Below, piece by piece: positions 52,905 to 62,600 of a DNA stretch of 64,000 nucleotides. The stretch is from assembly GCA_002709405.1 (NCBI GenBank), contig PAQV01000051.1, positions 26,624-90,623 of the forward strand. Reading direction: 5' to 3'. Position numbers and translations under genes: made by a program. The notes beneath the pieces are model-generated. The model was given only the letters and a program-made list of their open reading frames with translations. It was not told the DNA's origin and did no database searches. The stretch comes from Paracoccaceae bacterium (GTDB lineage: Bacteria; Pseudomonadota; Alphaproteobacteria; Rhodobacterales; Rhodobacteraceae). Each line of letters begins with the position of its first letter. The stretch's first letter is position 1.

Positions 52905-54203
52905 TCAGGCCACGCGCGCGGGTATGGTCATGCCAAGGTTTTCGCGCAGGGTCCGGCCGCGGTAGGCCTCGTCGACCAGCCCCCGCCGGCGCAGTTCGGG
53001 GATCACCATGTCGACGATGTCGTCCAACGCGCCCGGGAACGGCGGCATCACGTTGAACCCGTCGCAGGCATGGGCGAGGAAGCGTTCCTCCAGCTGATCG
53101 ACGATCTGTTCCGGCGTGCCCACCAGCTCCCAGTGGCCGCGCCCGCCCACCGTCGCCTCGTAAAGCTGGCGCACCGTCAGCCCGTCGCGGCGCGCCCGGT
53201 CGACCAGCACCTTCTGGTGGCTGGTGCCCCCGTTGGTGGCCGGCAGGTCGGGCAAAGGCGCGTCGACATCGGCGCCCATCAGGTCGGCCCCGATCAGCCC
53301 GCTCAGCAGCGACAGGCCGACCTCGGGGTGCACCAGTTCCTGCAGCATCTGGTACTTTTCCTGCGCCTCGGATTCGGTCTTTGCGGGCAGCAGGAAGGCG
53401 CCCGGCATGATCGCCAGTTCTTCGGGGCGGCGGCCGAACCTGTCCATCCGGCCCTTGAGGCTGGCATAAAAGGTCTGGGCCTGCACCATGGTCTGCTGCT
53501 GGGCAAAGACGACCTCGGCGGTGCGCGCCGACAGGTTCTGCCCCGGCTCCGACGATCCCGCCTGCACGATGACCGGCTGGCCCTGCGGCGTGCGGGGAAT
53601 GTTCAGCGGCCCGCGCACCCCGAAATGGTCGCCCTTGTGATGCAGGACATGCAGGCCTGACGGTTCGAAGAACAGCCCACTTTCCTGGTCCTGGACAAAG
53701 GCGCCCTCGTCCCAGCTGTTCCAGAGCCCGCGCACAACGTCGACATATTCCTCGGCCCGCGCGTAGCGGTCGGCATGGGCCATGTGCGGCGCGCCACCGA
53801 ATTGCTGCGCCTCGCCCGCGAACATCGAGGTCACCAGGTTCCAGCCCGCGCGCCCCCCGCTTAGGTGATCGAGCGAGGCAAAGGTGCGCGCCACGTGGAA
53901 GGGCTGCGTATAGGTCGTGGAGGTCGTCGCGATCAGCCCGATGTGCTGCGTGCTGACCGCCAGGGCCGCCAGCAACTGCATCGGATCGAGCACCATGCCC
54001 CGGTCGCTGCGCGAGAAATAGCCCATGTTGTCCCACACGTTGTTCGTGTCGGCGATGAACATGAAATCGAAGCGGCCGCGCTCGGCCGTTTCGGCCATGG
54101 TCACGAAATGGCGAAAGCTGAGCGGCGCATCGCGCGTCGCGTCCGGATGTCTCCATGCCGCGATATGCCGGCCGTAGGGCTCGACAAAAAGGCCCAGCTT
54201 CAT
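52905..54203 (-). CDS. Luciferase-like FMN-dependent monooxygenase (NtaA/SnaA/DszA type)
   Basis: 432 residues from the ATG at 54203 (MKLGLFVEPYGRH); an ATG 14 codons earlier has an AAGAGG site and is an alternative. The family patterns are FIADTNNVWDNMG, SGGRAGWNLVTS, GLHVLHHKGDHFGVRGPLNIPRTPQGQPVIVQAGSSEPG and RGHWELVGTPEQI. Enzymes of this group use FMNH2 supplied by a separate reductase to open or desulfonate small molecules. It heads the second oligopeptide importer operon; the first importer (region 1) also has such a gene next to it. Confidence 0.92.
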   Translation of the reverse strand: MKLGLFVEPYGRHIAAWRHPDATRDAPLSFRHFVTMAETAERGRFDFMFIADTNNVWDNMGYFSRSDRGMVLDPMQLLAALAVSTQHIGLIATTSTTYTQPFHVARTFASLDHLSGGRAGWNLVTSMFAGEAQQFGGAPHMAHADRYARAEEYVDVVRGLWNSWDEGAFVQDQESGLFFEPSGLHVLHHKGDHFGVRGPLNIPRTPQGQPVIVQAGSSEPGQNLSARTAEVVFAQQQTMVQAQTFYASLKGRMDRFGRRPEELAIMPGAFLLPAKTESEAQEKYQMLQELVHPEVGLSLLSGLIGADLMGADVDAPLPDLPATNGGTSHQKVLVDRARRDGLTVRQLYEATVGGRGHWELVGTPEQIVDQLEERFLAHACDGFNVMPPFPGALDDIVDMVIPELRRRGLVDEAYRGRTLRENLGMTIPARVA

Positions 54204-54251
54204 GGTCCGTCTGCCGGGCGTGCCGGGTTCTGCCGCGTCACGCATGGACAC

Positions 54252-55033
54252 GGGCCTCTTGGTGCCAGGTGGCGAAAGTCATTGGATCTTCTCTGCTAGC
54301 GGCAACGCGCCTGCTGCCTTCTGGCGCCCGTATCGGGCGAGACAGACCGCATTGCGCATTCCCGGGGTGTGGCGTTCGAAAAATTGGTAGGAGCGGCGCA
54401 GATCGCCGCACCAATGCGAAAAATTCATGATGCTGCTGAGATAATCTTTTCCTATCAGCTATTTGGGACGCCCAGTTCAATGCGATGACCGTAGATCCCA
54501 GGGGTCAGGCCCGGACTTTTCCGGGCCTTTCGATGCACCACGGGACAGGCTTGCACGCGCGGATACTGTCTAATTGTATGACACTTTTACAATAGGCCGC
54601 AGTCCAACCTCTGCCCCTCTCGCCAAGCTGTGGCGACCGAACCGCCCTGCGCAAGACAACCCCTAAGAGAGCGCCCCACGCCGCTGTCACGAAACTGATG
54701 CGGACAGAAAAAATCCGGCCGGAACACCGGATGCCCAGCAGTCAGGCAGGCAGCGCCGCGTCGGGGTCAAATCGGGACCCGGCGGCATGCCCCTGAAAGG
54801 CCCCGGGCTCTGTCCTCCCCCCAAAGACGGCGGCCACCTAGCGACACGTCTCGACGCGTCCATCCGGATCTTCATGCCGCTCGATGTGCGCCAATAATCT
54901 GCTCAGCCAAGACCGGACGGATGATCCAAAGACCGGATCAAAGAATTTGTGGAACACTTCAGACGACAAAGTGTTGGCGTCATACATACAATTGACACCC
55001 AAACAGTCGCGCAATTGGTGCAAGGAGACTGAT
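54252..55033. other. Non-coding stretch between monooxygenase and AI-2E-family gene
   Basis: No supported protein gene in about 780 bp. It contains the inverted repeat ATTGTA-N9-TACAAT around 54575-54595 and the terminator-like hairpin at 54508-54530. The last 150 bp are the leader of the exporter gene. Confidence 0.45.
54508..54530 (+). terminator. Orphan rho-independent-like terminator
   Basis: GGCCCGGA-CTTT-TCCGGGCC followed by TTT on the plus strand. No plus-strand protein gene lies upstream, because the next gene to the left runs in the other direction. It might end a small RNA transcribed from about 54430-54508. Confidence 0.45.
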
Positions 55034-56176
55034 GTGAGCGACAGTTCGGTCAGGACTGGATCGGTAGAACCGGCCATCACCCCACAAACGAAATTTGCTC
55101 CAAGCTGGGCAGTCATCGGGATTTTCCTGATCGCGCTGATCTGGGGGGTGGCCTATGCACGATCCTTCCTGATGCCAGTGGTTCTGGGCATCCTGCTTCA
55201 GCTGGTTTTCGCGCCGGTACGGAGAAAACTGGAACGATGGGGGATCGGCCCCGGGTTCGCCGCGGCCCTGATCGTCGGCACGCTTCTGAGCCTGCTGATT
55301 GCCGGAACCATAGGATTGTCCGGACCGGTCAGGACATGGGTGGACCGCGCGCCGCTGATCGGTTTCGAAATCCGCGAAAAAATGGACGATCTGCGGGAAG
55401 TCACCGAAGGCGTCCAGAAGGCCGCCGAGCAGGTGGACGAACTTACGAACTCGGGCGAAAAAGAGGAAGAACCCGGTGTCCAGCGCGTCCGCGTGGAAGA
55501 GGATACCGGGCTGCTGGCCTACGCGATGAGCTTGCCCTGGGTCATCGCCCAGATCGTGTTTACACTGGTCCTGATGTTCTTTCTGCTGTCGTCGGGCGAC
55601 ATGTTTTACGAGAAACTCGTACATGTCATGCCGACCTTTGGCGACAAGCGACAGGCCATAAGGATCGCATACGACATCGAGCGAAAGCTGTCGCGCTATC
55701 TGTTCACCATCACGCTCATCAACGCCGGTCTGGGCCTGGCCATCGGGCTGACGATGTTCTGGTGCGGCATGCCGAACCCGATATTGTTCGGGCTGCTGGG
55801 CTTCCTGTTGAACTACATCCCGTATCTCGGGGCGATCATCGGCGTTGCCGTCGCGACAATGGTCGGCTTCGTCTCGCTGGACCTGGCACAGGAAGCGCTT
55901 CTTGTGGGCGGCGCATACTTCGCCCTGACGTCCATCGAGGGTCAGCTCGTGACGCCTTACTTCGTCGGCCGGAGCCTGAGGTTGAACACGGTGGTCGTCT
56001 TCCTGTCCGTCACGTTCTTCGCATGGCTATGGTCCGTCGTCGGCATGCTTGTGGCGACGCCTCTCCTCGTTGCCATGCGCACCTTTTGCGAACACATTCC
56101 CGCGCTTCAGCAGGTCGGACATTTCCTCTCTGCCCGGGGGTACGAGCTGGAGGAAGACGCGCCCGTGGAAAGCTGA
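55034..56176 (+). CDS. AI-2E family transporter (PerM/YdiK-like membrane protein)
   Basis: 380 residues from a GTG at 55034 with AAGGAG seven bases upstream; the track ORF (54884) extends further into the leader without support. Typical family layout: two N-terminal helices, a cytoplasmic/periplasmic coiled segment (about 110-160), and a C-terminal block of five helices with LGLAIGLTMFWCGMPNPILFGLLGFLLNYIPYLGAIIG and EGQLVTPYFVGRSLRLNTVVVFLSV. Function in this family ranges from AI-2 export to Na+/H+ exchange; no neighbour helps. Confidence 0.88.
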   Translation: MSDSSVRTGSVEPAITPQTKFAPSWAVIGIFLIALIWGVAYARSFLMPVVLGILLQLVFAPVRRKLERWGIGPGFAAALIVGTLLSLLIAGTIGLSGPVRTWVDRAPLIGFEIREKMDDLREVTEGVQKAAEQVDELTNSGEKEEEPGVQRVRVEEDTGLLAYAMSLPWVIAQIVFTLVLMFFLLSSGDMFYEKLVHVMPTFGDKRQAIRIAYDIERKLSRYLFTITLINAGLGLAIGLTMFWCGMPNPILFGLLGFLLNYIPYLGAIIGVAVATMVGFVSLDLAQEALLVGGAYFALTSIEGQLVTPYFVGRSLRLNTVVVFLSVTFFAWLWSVVGMLVATPLLVAMRTFCEHIPALQQVGHFLSARGYELEEDAPVES

Positions 56177-56765
56177 CCTGCCTGCCCAAGGCTTTTTCCA
56201 GGTCCCCCGCGGCCGGACGACCGGACGCAGGGCAAGGCAATCGCGCGCACGGTGTTCGTTTTCCAAGCTGCACAAGGCTCCTGCCACCGGAGGGCGACCC
56301 GATGTCGGTGTCCGGCCAGGCAGGCCCCGTCGACCATATCCTGGCGACTTGGCGTTTTTGGACCTCGGCCGCAAACAACCGCCCGACACGGTGCCACCAC
56401 CCCCAAGGGCGACGCCCTGCGCAAGATTGTCTTGTCCGATCAGCACGTGACGGGTGTGCGATCGAACAAGCGGCCGGAGGCCACGCAACAGTCGACAACG
56501 CACAGAGGACGAAAACAAAACCGGTTCAAGACGACCGTTCGGTACAGCCTTTCCTCTCGACCCACGCCACCTTCGCCAACCATTTCCAAGTCCAACGCCA
56601 TCTGCTCTCTTGCCGTTCGCACCAGATCAGCAGGGCCGCGCGGAGGATCTGGCACCGACGGCGCGACGCGGCACGCGCCATTCGGTTTTGCTCACCTGCC
56701 CAAGCGGAGGAAATTGATCAGAAAATCTGGAGGGATGACCACCCGCAGGCAGAGACCCAGGTGGG
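56177..56765. other. Non-coding stretch upstream of tRNA-Ser
   Basis: About 590 bp downstream of the exporter gene with only scattered shadow ORFs (arginine- and proline-rich, no family pattern). I see nothing structured that I can support. Confidence 0.4.
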
Positions 56766-56855
56766 TGGCGGGGAGACAGGGATTCGAACCCTGGGATGGC
56801 TCTCACCATCAACGGTTTTCAAGACCGCCGCATTCGACCACTCTGCCACCTCCCC
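56766..56855 (-). tRNA. tRNA-Ser (anticodon TGA)
   Basis: Minus-strand cloverleaf with acceptor GGGGAGG/TCTCCCC, encoded CCA end, long variable arm typical of serine tRNAs, loop CTTGAAA giving anticodon TGA, and T-loop GGTTCGAATCC. 90 bases. Confidence 0.95.
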
Positions 56856-57089
56856 GGTCAGTGCGGTTTAGCCCGGGCAATCCGCCCAGGCAAGGGCACA
56901 TCCAGGGCACAGGCGCCCCGAAACAGCAGCCAGGCCACACCTTGGCCGCGAAATCTCGGCCCCGATTCGCAGAAGCCTTTTCAGACAGCCCCCGCCGATG
57001 TATTCTTTTTTGCATGATCCGACCCGGGCGCCACGATCCGGGCGGTGACACAGAGCGCGTCAGCGCCGCTACGGGCAAGGGCAGAGCAT

Positions 57090-57986
57090 ATGACACACAT
57101 CTATACACCAGCGGGCCTGGCCCGTGTTCTCATCATTGGCGCCGCCGGGTTGAGCCTGGCCGCCTGTTCGGATTTTCCGAGCCTCAACCTCGTCAACGAC
57201 CCGGCCAAGGCCGCGGCCGGCGAAGACACCGTGACCTCTGAGACCAAGCTGGTCGAACGCGATGTCGAAGCGCCCGAGATCTTCGATGTCACCGAAGCGG
57301 GCCTTTGGGACGGTCGGCCCTCGCTGGGCGGGGTCTGGGTCGCGCATCCGGACGTGACCGAACCCGAACGGGTGATCATCCGCAACTCTGCCAACGGCAA
57401 GTTCGTCATCGGCGCCCTCTTCCGCCGTGAACGCGACATCCCGGGCCCGCGCCTTCAGGCCTCGTCCGACGCAGCCGCCGCCCTGGGCATGCTGGCCGGC
57501 GCCCCGGTCGATCTGAACGTGACCGCCCTGCGCCGCGAAACCGTGCCCAACGATCCCACGCCGGCCGCCACCGACGCGCTGAGCGCGGCCGACGACATCG
57601 AGGAAACCACCCTCGATCCGATCGCCGGGGCCGCCGCGGCTCTCGACGCCAGCGAAGATGCGCCCAAGATCGAGGCCCAGTCGAACACCCCCGAAAGCGT
57701 GATCAAGACTGCGGCTGCCGCCCCGGTGACACCAAAAGCTGTGGGGTCGAACCTGGCCAAACCCTATATCCAGATCGGCATCTTCTCGCAGGAGTCCAAT
57801 GCCAACCGCACCGCCGACATGATGCGGGCTGACGGAATGGTGCCCACGGTTTACAAACAGGACGCGAACGGCAAAACCTTCTGGCGAGTCGTGGTCGGCC
57901 CGGCAAGCACAAAGTCCGAGCAGTCGGCCCTGCTGAAGCAGATCAAGTCCACCGGGTTCACGGATGCCTATGCCGTGACCAAGTAA
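57090..57986 (+). CDS. SPOR-domain lipoprotein
   Basis: 298 residues from the ATG at 57090. A lipobox LAAC at the end of the signal peptide (about residue 26) suggests an outer-membrane lipoprotein. An alanine-rich, low-complexity middle section is followed by a C-terminal SPOR domain (about 220-298: KPYIQIGIFSQESNANRTADMM...WRVVVGPAS), which binds denuded peptidoglycan glycans at division sites. It precedes the D,D-carboxypeptidase gene by 15 bp, as in related Rhodobacterales genomes. Confidence 0.88.
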   Translation: MTHIYTPAGLARVLIIGAAGLSLAACSDFPSLNLVNDPAKAAAGEDTVTSETKLVERDVEAPEIFDVTEAGLWDGRPSLGGVWVAHPDVTEPERVIIRNSANGKFVIGALFRRERDIPGPRLQASSDAAAALGMLAGAPVDLNVTALRRETVPNDPTPAATDALSAADDIEETTLDPIAGAAAALDASEDAPKIEAQSNTPESVIKTAAAAPVTPKAVGSNLAKPYIQIGIFSQESNANRTADMMRADGMVPTVYKQDANGKTFWRVVVGPASTKSEQSALLKQIKSTGFTDAYAVTK

Positions 57987-58001
57987 CGAAAGGACCCCGC
58001 C

Positions 58002-59159
58002 TTGCGTCTTCTCACGGTTCTCGCCTTCTGTCTGGCCAGCCTGGCCGCCCTGCCCGCCCAGGCCTTCGACACGTCCGCCCGCGCGGCCTATGTGCTTGAT
58101 CAGACAACGGGAACCGTGCTGCTGTCCAAGAACGCCGACGAACCCTTGCCGCCGGCGTCCATGTCCAAGCTGATGACGCTTTACGTGGCCTTCGAAGCCA
58201 TCCGCGACGGCCGCCTGTCGCTGGATGAACGCCTGCCCGTGTCGTCTCACGCCATGAGCTACAAGGGCTCGACCATGTTTCTCGACACCACCGACCGGGT
58301 GCGGGTCGAGGACCTTCTGCGCGGGATCATCGTGCTGTCGGGCAACGATGCCTGCGTGGTCATCGCCGAGGCGCTGAGCCCCGACGGGACCGAAGCGGGG
58401 TTCGCCCGGTTCATGACCCGCCGCGCCCGCCAGCTGGGCATGGACAATTCGACCTTCATGAATTCCAACGGCTGGCCCCAGGCCGGCCACATGATGTCGG
58501 TCCACGACCTGGCGATCCTGGCCCAGCACATCATCGAGGATTTCCCCGAATTCTACCCGATGTTCGCCGAAACCGAGTTCAAATTCGATGGCCGCGCGCC
58601 GCAGAACGTGCGCAACCGCAACCCGCTGCTCAGCCTCGGGATCGGGGCCGACGGGCTGAAGACCGGGCACACCCAGGAAGCGGGCTACGGGCTTGTGGGA
58701 TCGGCCCGCCAGGGCGACCGGCGGGTGATCTTCGTGGTCACCGGGCTGGATAGCGAACGCACCCGGGCCGAGGAATCCGAGGCCATCGTCAACTGGTCCT
58801 TCCGCCACTTCGCCGAAAAAACCATTGCCAAGCAAGGCGTTCCGGTCGCCCGGGCCAGCATCTGGATGGGGCGCGAACCCTCGGTAGGCCTTGTGCCGCA
58901 AGAGGACTGGACCGTACTGCTGCCGATCCTGCAGGCCGGAGACCTGAATGGCGAGGTCGTCTATGTCGGCCCGGTCGACGCGCCCGTGCGCGAGGGCCAG
59001 CGCCTGGCCGAGCTGGTCGTCAAACCCGACGGCCTTCCCGAAATGACCCTGCCCCTGGTGGCGGACAAGGACGTGCCCTCGGGCGGGTTCCTGGTGCGCG
59101 TGACCACGGCGGCCAATACGTTGATCAAGAAATGGCTCAGCCCGGACGCCGCGATCTGA
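58002..59159 (+). CDS. D-alanyl-D-alanine carboxypeptidase (PBP5/6, DacA/DacC type)
   Basis: 385 residues starting at a TTG with GAAAGGA upstream; this codon opens the signal peptide (cleavage after AQA). Penicillin-binding motifs: SxxK as PPASMSKLM, SxN as LSGNDACV, and KTG in DGLKTGHTQEAG. The C-terminal domain anchors the protein near the membrane, ending with an amphipathic helix. It trims the terminal D-Ala from stem peptides in the periplasm. Confidence 0.95.
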   Translation: MRLLTVLAFCLASLAALPAQAFDTSARAAYVLDQTTGTVLLSKNADEPLPPASMSKLMTLYVAFEAIRDGRLSLDERLPVSSHAMSYKGSTMFLDTTDRVRVEDLLRGIIVLSGNDACVVIAEALSPDGTEAGFARFMTRRARQLGMDNSTFMNSNGWPQAGHMMSVHDLAILAQHIIEDFPEFYPMFAETEFKFDGRAPQNVRNRNPLLSLGIGADGLKTGHTQEAGYGLVGSARQGDRRVIFVVTGLDSERTRAEESEAIVNWSFRHFAEKTIAKQGVPVARASIWMGREPSVGLVPQEDWTVLLPILQAGDLNGEVVYVGPVDAPVREGQRLAELVVKPDGLPEMTLPLVADKDVPSGGFLVRVTTAANTLIKKWLSPDAAI

Positions 59160-59794
59160 ACCGGCGCGGATTATTCATCACCTTCGAAGGGATCGACGGC
59201 TCTGGCAAGTCGACCCAGGCCCGCCGCCTGGCCGATCACCTGCGCGACATCGGCCGCCAGGTCGTGCTGACGCGCGAACCGGGGGGCTCTCCGGGGGCCG
59301 AGGAAATCCGCTCGCTGGTGCTGGAAGGCGATCCCGACCGATGGTCGGCGGAAACCGAGATCCTGCTGTTCACCGCCGCCCGGCGCGACCACATGGAACG
59401 CACGATCTGGCCGGCGCTGCGGGCCGGCAAGGTGGTGATCTGCGACCGCTTCGCCGACAGCACGCGCATGTACCAGGGCCTGTCGCGGGGCCAGCTGCGG
59501 CCCACCGTCGACAGCCTGCACGCCCTGATGATCGCCGATGAACCGGACCTGACCCTGCTGATCGACATGGATCCCTCGACCGGGCTGTCGCGGGCCAAGG
59601 GGCGGCAGGGCCATGAGGAACGGTTCGAGGATTTCGGGCTGGACCTGCAGACCCGGATGCGCGAAGGCTTCCTGGATCTCGCCGCCGAATTCCCGGCCCG
59701 CTTCCGCGTCATCGACGGCAACCGGGCCGAGGACGAGGTCGCCACGACCATCCGCACCCTGATCGCACCAGAGCTGGCCTCGGACCTGACATGA
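59132..59794 (+). CDS. tmk: Thymidylate kinase
   Basis: 220 residues. P-loop EGIDGSGKST (about 19-28), the DR(F/Y) motif CDRFADSTRMYQG, and a LID-type region SRAKGRQGHEERFE. It phosphorylates dTMP to dTDP. The start overlaps dacA by 28 bp, and the 3' end overlaps holB by 4 bp, giving a tight tmk-holB unit. Confidence 0.96.
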   Translation: MAQPGRRDLNRRGLFITFEGIDGSGKSTQARRLADHLRDIGRQVVLTREPGGSPGAEEIRSLVLEGDPDRWSAETEILLFTAARRDHMERTIWPALRAGKVVICDRFADSTRMYQGLSRGQLRPTVDSLHALMIADEPDLTLLIDMDPSTGLSRAKGRQGHEERFEDFGLDLQTRMREGFLDLAAEFPARFRVIDGNRAEDEVATTIRTLIAPELASDLT

Positions 59795-60909
59795 CCGACA
59801 CCGACCTGCCCGCGCCCGACCAGGCTCCGGGCGCGCCCCATCCGCGCGAGACGCGGCAGCTGTTCGGCCAGGACCAGGCCCAGGCCGATTTCCTGTCGGC
59901 CTTCACCACCGGGCGGATGCACCACGGCTGGCTGCTGACCGGGCCCGAGGGCGTCGGCAAGGCCACGCTCGCCTGGCGGATCGCCCGGTTCCTGCTGGCC
60001 ACCCCGCCGCAGGAAGACGACGGGCTGTTCGGCGCCCCGCCCCCGCCCGCCACGCTGGACATCGACGACGACCACCCGGTCGCGCGCCGGATCCTGGCGG
60101 GGGGCGAACCCGGCCTGGCCGCGGTGACCCGCAGCGCCAACGACCAGGGGCGGATGCGCGACCAGATCGTCGTTGACGACGTGCGCAAGCTGACCCGGTT
60201 CTTCGGCCTGTCCGCCGCCGATGGCGGGCACCGCGTGGTGATCGTGGATGCCGCCGACGAGATGAACACCTCGGCCGCGAATGCCCTGCTGAAGATGCTC
60301 GAAGAGCCGCCCGCCCGCACCACCATCCTGCTGGTGTCGCACCAGCCGACCCGCCTGCTGCCCACGATCCGCTCTCGCTGCCGGACCCTGCGGCTGGGCC
60401 CGTTGTCGCCCGGTGACATGACCCGCGCCCTGCAACAGGCCGGGGCCGACCTGCCCGACGACACCGAGGCGCTCTCTGCCCTGGCGGCCGGATCGGTCGG
60501 GGCGGCCCTGCGCCTGCTGGCCCTGGACGGGCTGGATCAATACGACCGGCTGGTCGCCCTGCTGGGCACCCTGCCCCGGCTGGACCGCCAGTCGGCCCTG
60601 AAACTGGCCGAAGCCGCCTCCGGGCGCGGGGCGGCCGACCACTTCGACCAGCTGCTGACGCTCGTGGACATCCTGCTGGCCCGCCTGGCCCGCACCGGGG
60701 CCACCGGCCAGCCCCCACACCCGCAAGCTGCGCGCAACGAGGCCGAGATCCTTGCCCGTCTTGCCCCCGATCCGCACAAGGCGCGTGCCTGGGCAGCACT
60801 GGCGTCCACTGTCAGCGCCCGTGGGCGGCACGGACAGGCGGTCAACCTTGACCCTGCCGCTCTGGTGCTGGATACCGTCTTCAAGATCCAAGAGACGGCG
60901 GCGGGCTGA
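59791..60909 (+). CDS. holB: DNA polymerase III subunit delta'
   Basis: 372 residues. Clamp-loader AAA+ pattern: GPEGVGKATLAWRIARFLL (P-loop with an alanine in place of the usual serine/threonine), VIVDAADEMNTSAANALLKMLEEPPARTTILLVSHQPTRLLPTIRSRC (Walker B region with sensor 1 and SRC motif). Part of the tau/delta/delta' clamp loader. Position after tmk is conserved among many bacteria. Confidence 0.94.
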   Translation: MTDTDLPAPDQAPGAPHPRETRQLFGQDQAQADFLSAFTTGRMHHGWLLTGPEGVGKATLAWRIARFLLATPPQEDDGLFGAPPPPATLDIDDDHPVARRILAGGEPGLAAVTRSANDQGRMRDQIVVDDVRKLTRFFGLSAADGGHRVVIVDAADEMNTSAANALLKMLEEPPARTTILLVSHQPTRLLPTIRSRCRTLRLGPLSPGDMTRALQQAGADLPDDTEALSALAAGSVGAALRLLALDGLDQYDRLVALLGTLPRLDRQSALKLAEAASGRGAADHFDQLLTLVDILLARLARTGATGQPPHPQAARNEAEILARLAPDPHKARAWAALASTVSARGRHGQAVNLDPAALVLDTVFKIQETAAG

Positions 60910-60942
60910 TCCCGCCCTACGAGTTTTTCCATACCTTCTTGC

Positions 60943-61773
60943 ATGACCTCTTCCATGACCTCCTCCACGACCGGCGCGCCCACGATCACCGACAGCCATT
61001 GCCATCTCGATTTCCCGGATTTCGACGGTGAACTGGACGCCATCCTGGATCGCGCCCGCGCCGCCGGCGTGCGCCGCATGGTGACCATCTGCACGCGCCT
61101 GCGCAACGAACCCCAGGTGCGCGCCATCGCCGAGGCCCACGCCCCGATCTTCTATGCCGCCGGCACCCACCCGATGTCCGCCGCCGAGGAACCCCTGGCC
61201 AGCGTCGACGAGCTGGTGGCCATGGCCCGGCATCCGAAATTCGTGGGCATCGGCGAAACCGGCCTGGATTACCATTACACCGCCGAAAGTGCCGAGGTGC
61301 AGAAGCAATCGCTGCGCATCCACATCGCCGCCGCCCGCGACACCGGACTGCCGCTGATCATCCACGCGCGGGCCGCTGACGCCGACATGGCCCGCATCCT
61401 GACCGAGGAATACCGCAACGGCGCCTATTCCTGCGTGATGCACTGCTTTTCCTCCAGCGCCGAGCTGGGCAAGGCCGCCCTAGACCTGGGCTTTTACCTG
61501 TCGATGTCCGGCATCGCCGCCTTCCCCAAAAGCCAGGACCTGCGCGACATCTTCGCCGCCGCCCCGCTGGACCGGATCCTGGTCGAAACCGACGCGCCCT
61601 ACCTCGCCCCGCCCCCGCATCGGGGAAAGCGCAACGAACCGGCCTACTCGGCCCTGACCGCCCAGAAGGGCGCCGAGGTCTTCGGGATGGACTACCCCGC
61701 CTTCGCCGCCCAGCTCGAGGCCAATTTCGACCGTCTCTTCTCCAAGGCCGCCGACGACCGGGCGGCCGCCTGA
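60943..61773 (+). CDS. TatD-family metal-dependent DNase
   Basis: 276 residues; a second ATG four codons on is an alternative start. Metal motifs: TDSHCHLDFPDF (HxH), GETGLDYHYT, HxR pair in IIHARAAD, CVMHCFSSS and the final ETDAPYLAP. 3'-5' exonuclease-like hydrolase of the TatD/YcfH group, often found after holB. Confidence 0.93.
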   Translation: MTSSMTSSTTGAPTITDSHCHLDFPDFDGELDAILDRARAAGVRRMVTICTRLRNEPQVRAIAEAHAPIFYAAGTHPMSAAEEPLASVDELVAMARHPKFVGIGETGLDYHYTAESAEVQKQSLRIHIAAARDTGLPLIIHARAADADMARILTEEYRNGAYSCVMHCFSSSAELGKAALDLGFYLSMSGIAAFPKSQDLRDIFAAAPLDRILVETDAPYLAPPPHRGKRNEPAYSALTAQKGAEVFGMDYPAFAAQLEANFDRLFSKAADDRAAA

Positions 61774-62576
61774 TGGATCAGTACCGCTTCACGATCCTCG
61801 GCTGCGGATCGTCCGGGGGCGTGCCCCGTCTAGGCGGATACTGGGGCGATTGCGATCCCGACAACCCGCGCAACGTGCGCCGCCGCTGTTCGATGCTGGT
61901 GGAACGGGACGGGCCCGATGGCACGACCTCGGTGCTGATCGACACCTCGCCCGACCTGCGCAGCCAGCTGCTGGACACCGGCACCGGCCGGCTGGACGCG
62001 GTGGTCTACACCCATGCCCATGCCGATCATGTGCATGGCATCGACGATCTGCGCATGATCGTCTTCAACATGCGCGCCCGCCTGCCCGTCTGGGCCGATG
62101 GCGCCACCCAGAACGACTTGATCGCCCGTTTCGGATATGCGTTTACCCAGCCTGCGGGCTCGCCCTATCCGCCGATCCTCGACCTCAACACCATCGACGG
62201 CGACTTCGCCATCGACGGCCCCGGAGGCCCGATCTCCTTCGCCCCGTTCCGCGTGGGCCACGGATCCATTGACGCGCTGGGGTTCCGCATCGGCACGCTG
62301 GCCTACCTGCCCGACGTGGTCGAAATCTACGACGCCGCCTGGGACCGGCTGAGCGGCCTGGATGTCTGGATCGTCGACGCCCTGCGCCGCACGCCGCACC
62401 CGACCCATGCGCACCTGGCCATGACGCTCGACTGGATCGAGCGGGCCGCGCCCGGCCAGGCGATCCTGACCAACCTGCACGTGGACATGGATTACGCTGC
62501 CGTGGCGGCCGAAACACCCGACCACGTGATCCCGGCCCACGACGGCCTGACCCTGACCCTGCCCGTCGATGCCTGA
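61773..62576 (+). CDS. MBL-fold metallo-hydrolase (PhnP-like)
   Basis: 267 residues, starting on the last base of tatD. The start GCGSSGGVPRLGGYWGDCDP and metal-binding HAHADHVHGIDDL (HxHxDH) are characteristic of PhnP-like phosphodiesterases; RVGHGS and LTNLHVDMDY near the end complete the site. Probable cyclic phosphodiester hydrolase; follows tatD in many alphaproteobacteria. Confidence 0.92.
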   Translation: MDQYRFTILGCGSSGGVPRLGGYWGDCDPDNPRNVRRRCSMLVERDGPDGTTSVLIDTSPDLRSQLLDTGTGRLDAVVYTHAHADHVHGIDDLRMIVFNMRARLPVWADGATQNDLIARFGYAFTQPAGSPYPPILDLNTIDGDFAIDGPGGPISFAPFRVGHGSIDALGFRIGTLAYLPDVVEIYDAAWDRLSGLDVWIVDALRRTPHPTHAHLAMTLDWIERAAPGQAILTNLHVDMDYAAVAAETPDHVIPAHDGLTLTLPVDA

Positions 62577-62600
62577 CCCCCTGACTTTCCGCGCGGCCCC

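Noticed and set aside
57069-58901. 610-aa minus-strand ORF
   Set aside because: Antisense to the SPOR lipoprotein and D,D-carboxypeptidase genes, whose motifs are clear.
59236-61443. 735-aa minus-strand ORF
   Set aside because: Antisense to tmk, holB and tatD, which are unambiguous; low-complexity translation.
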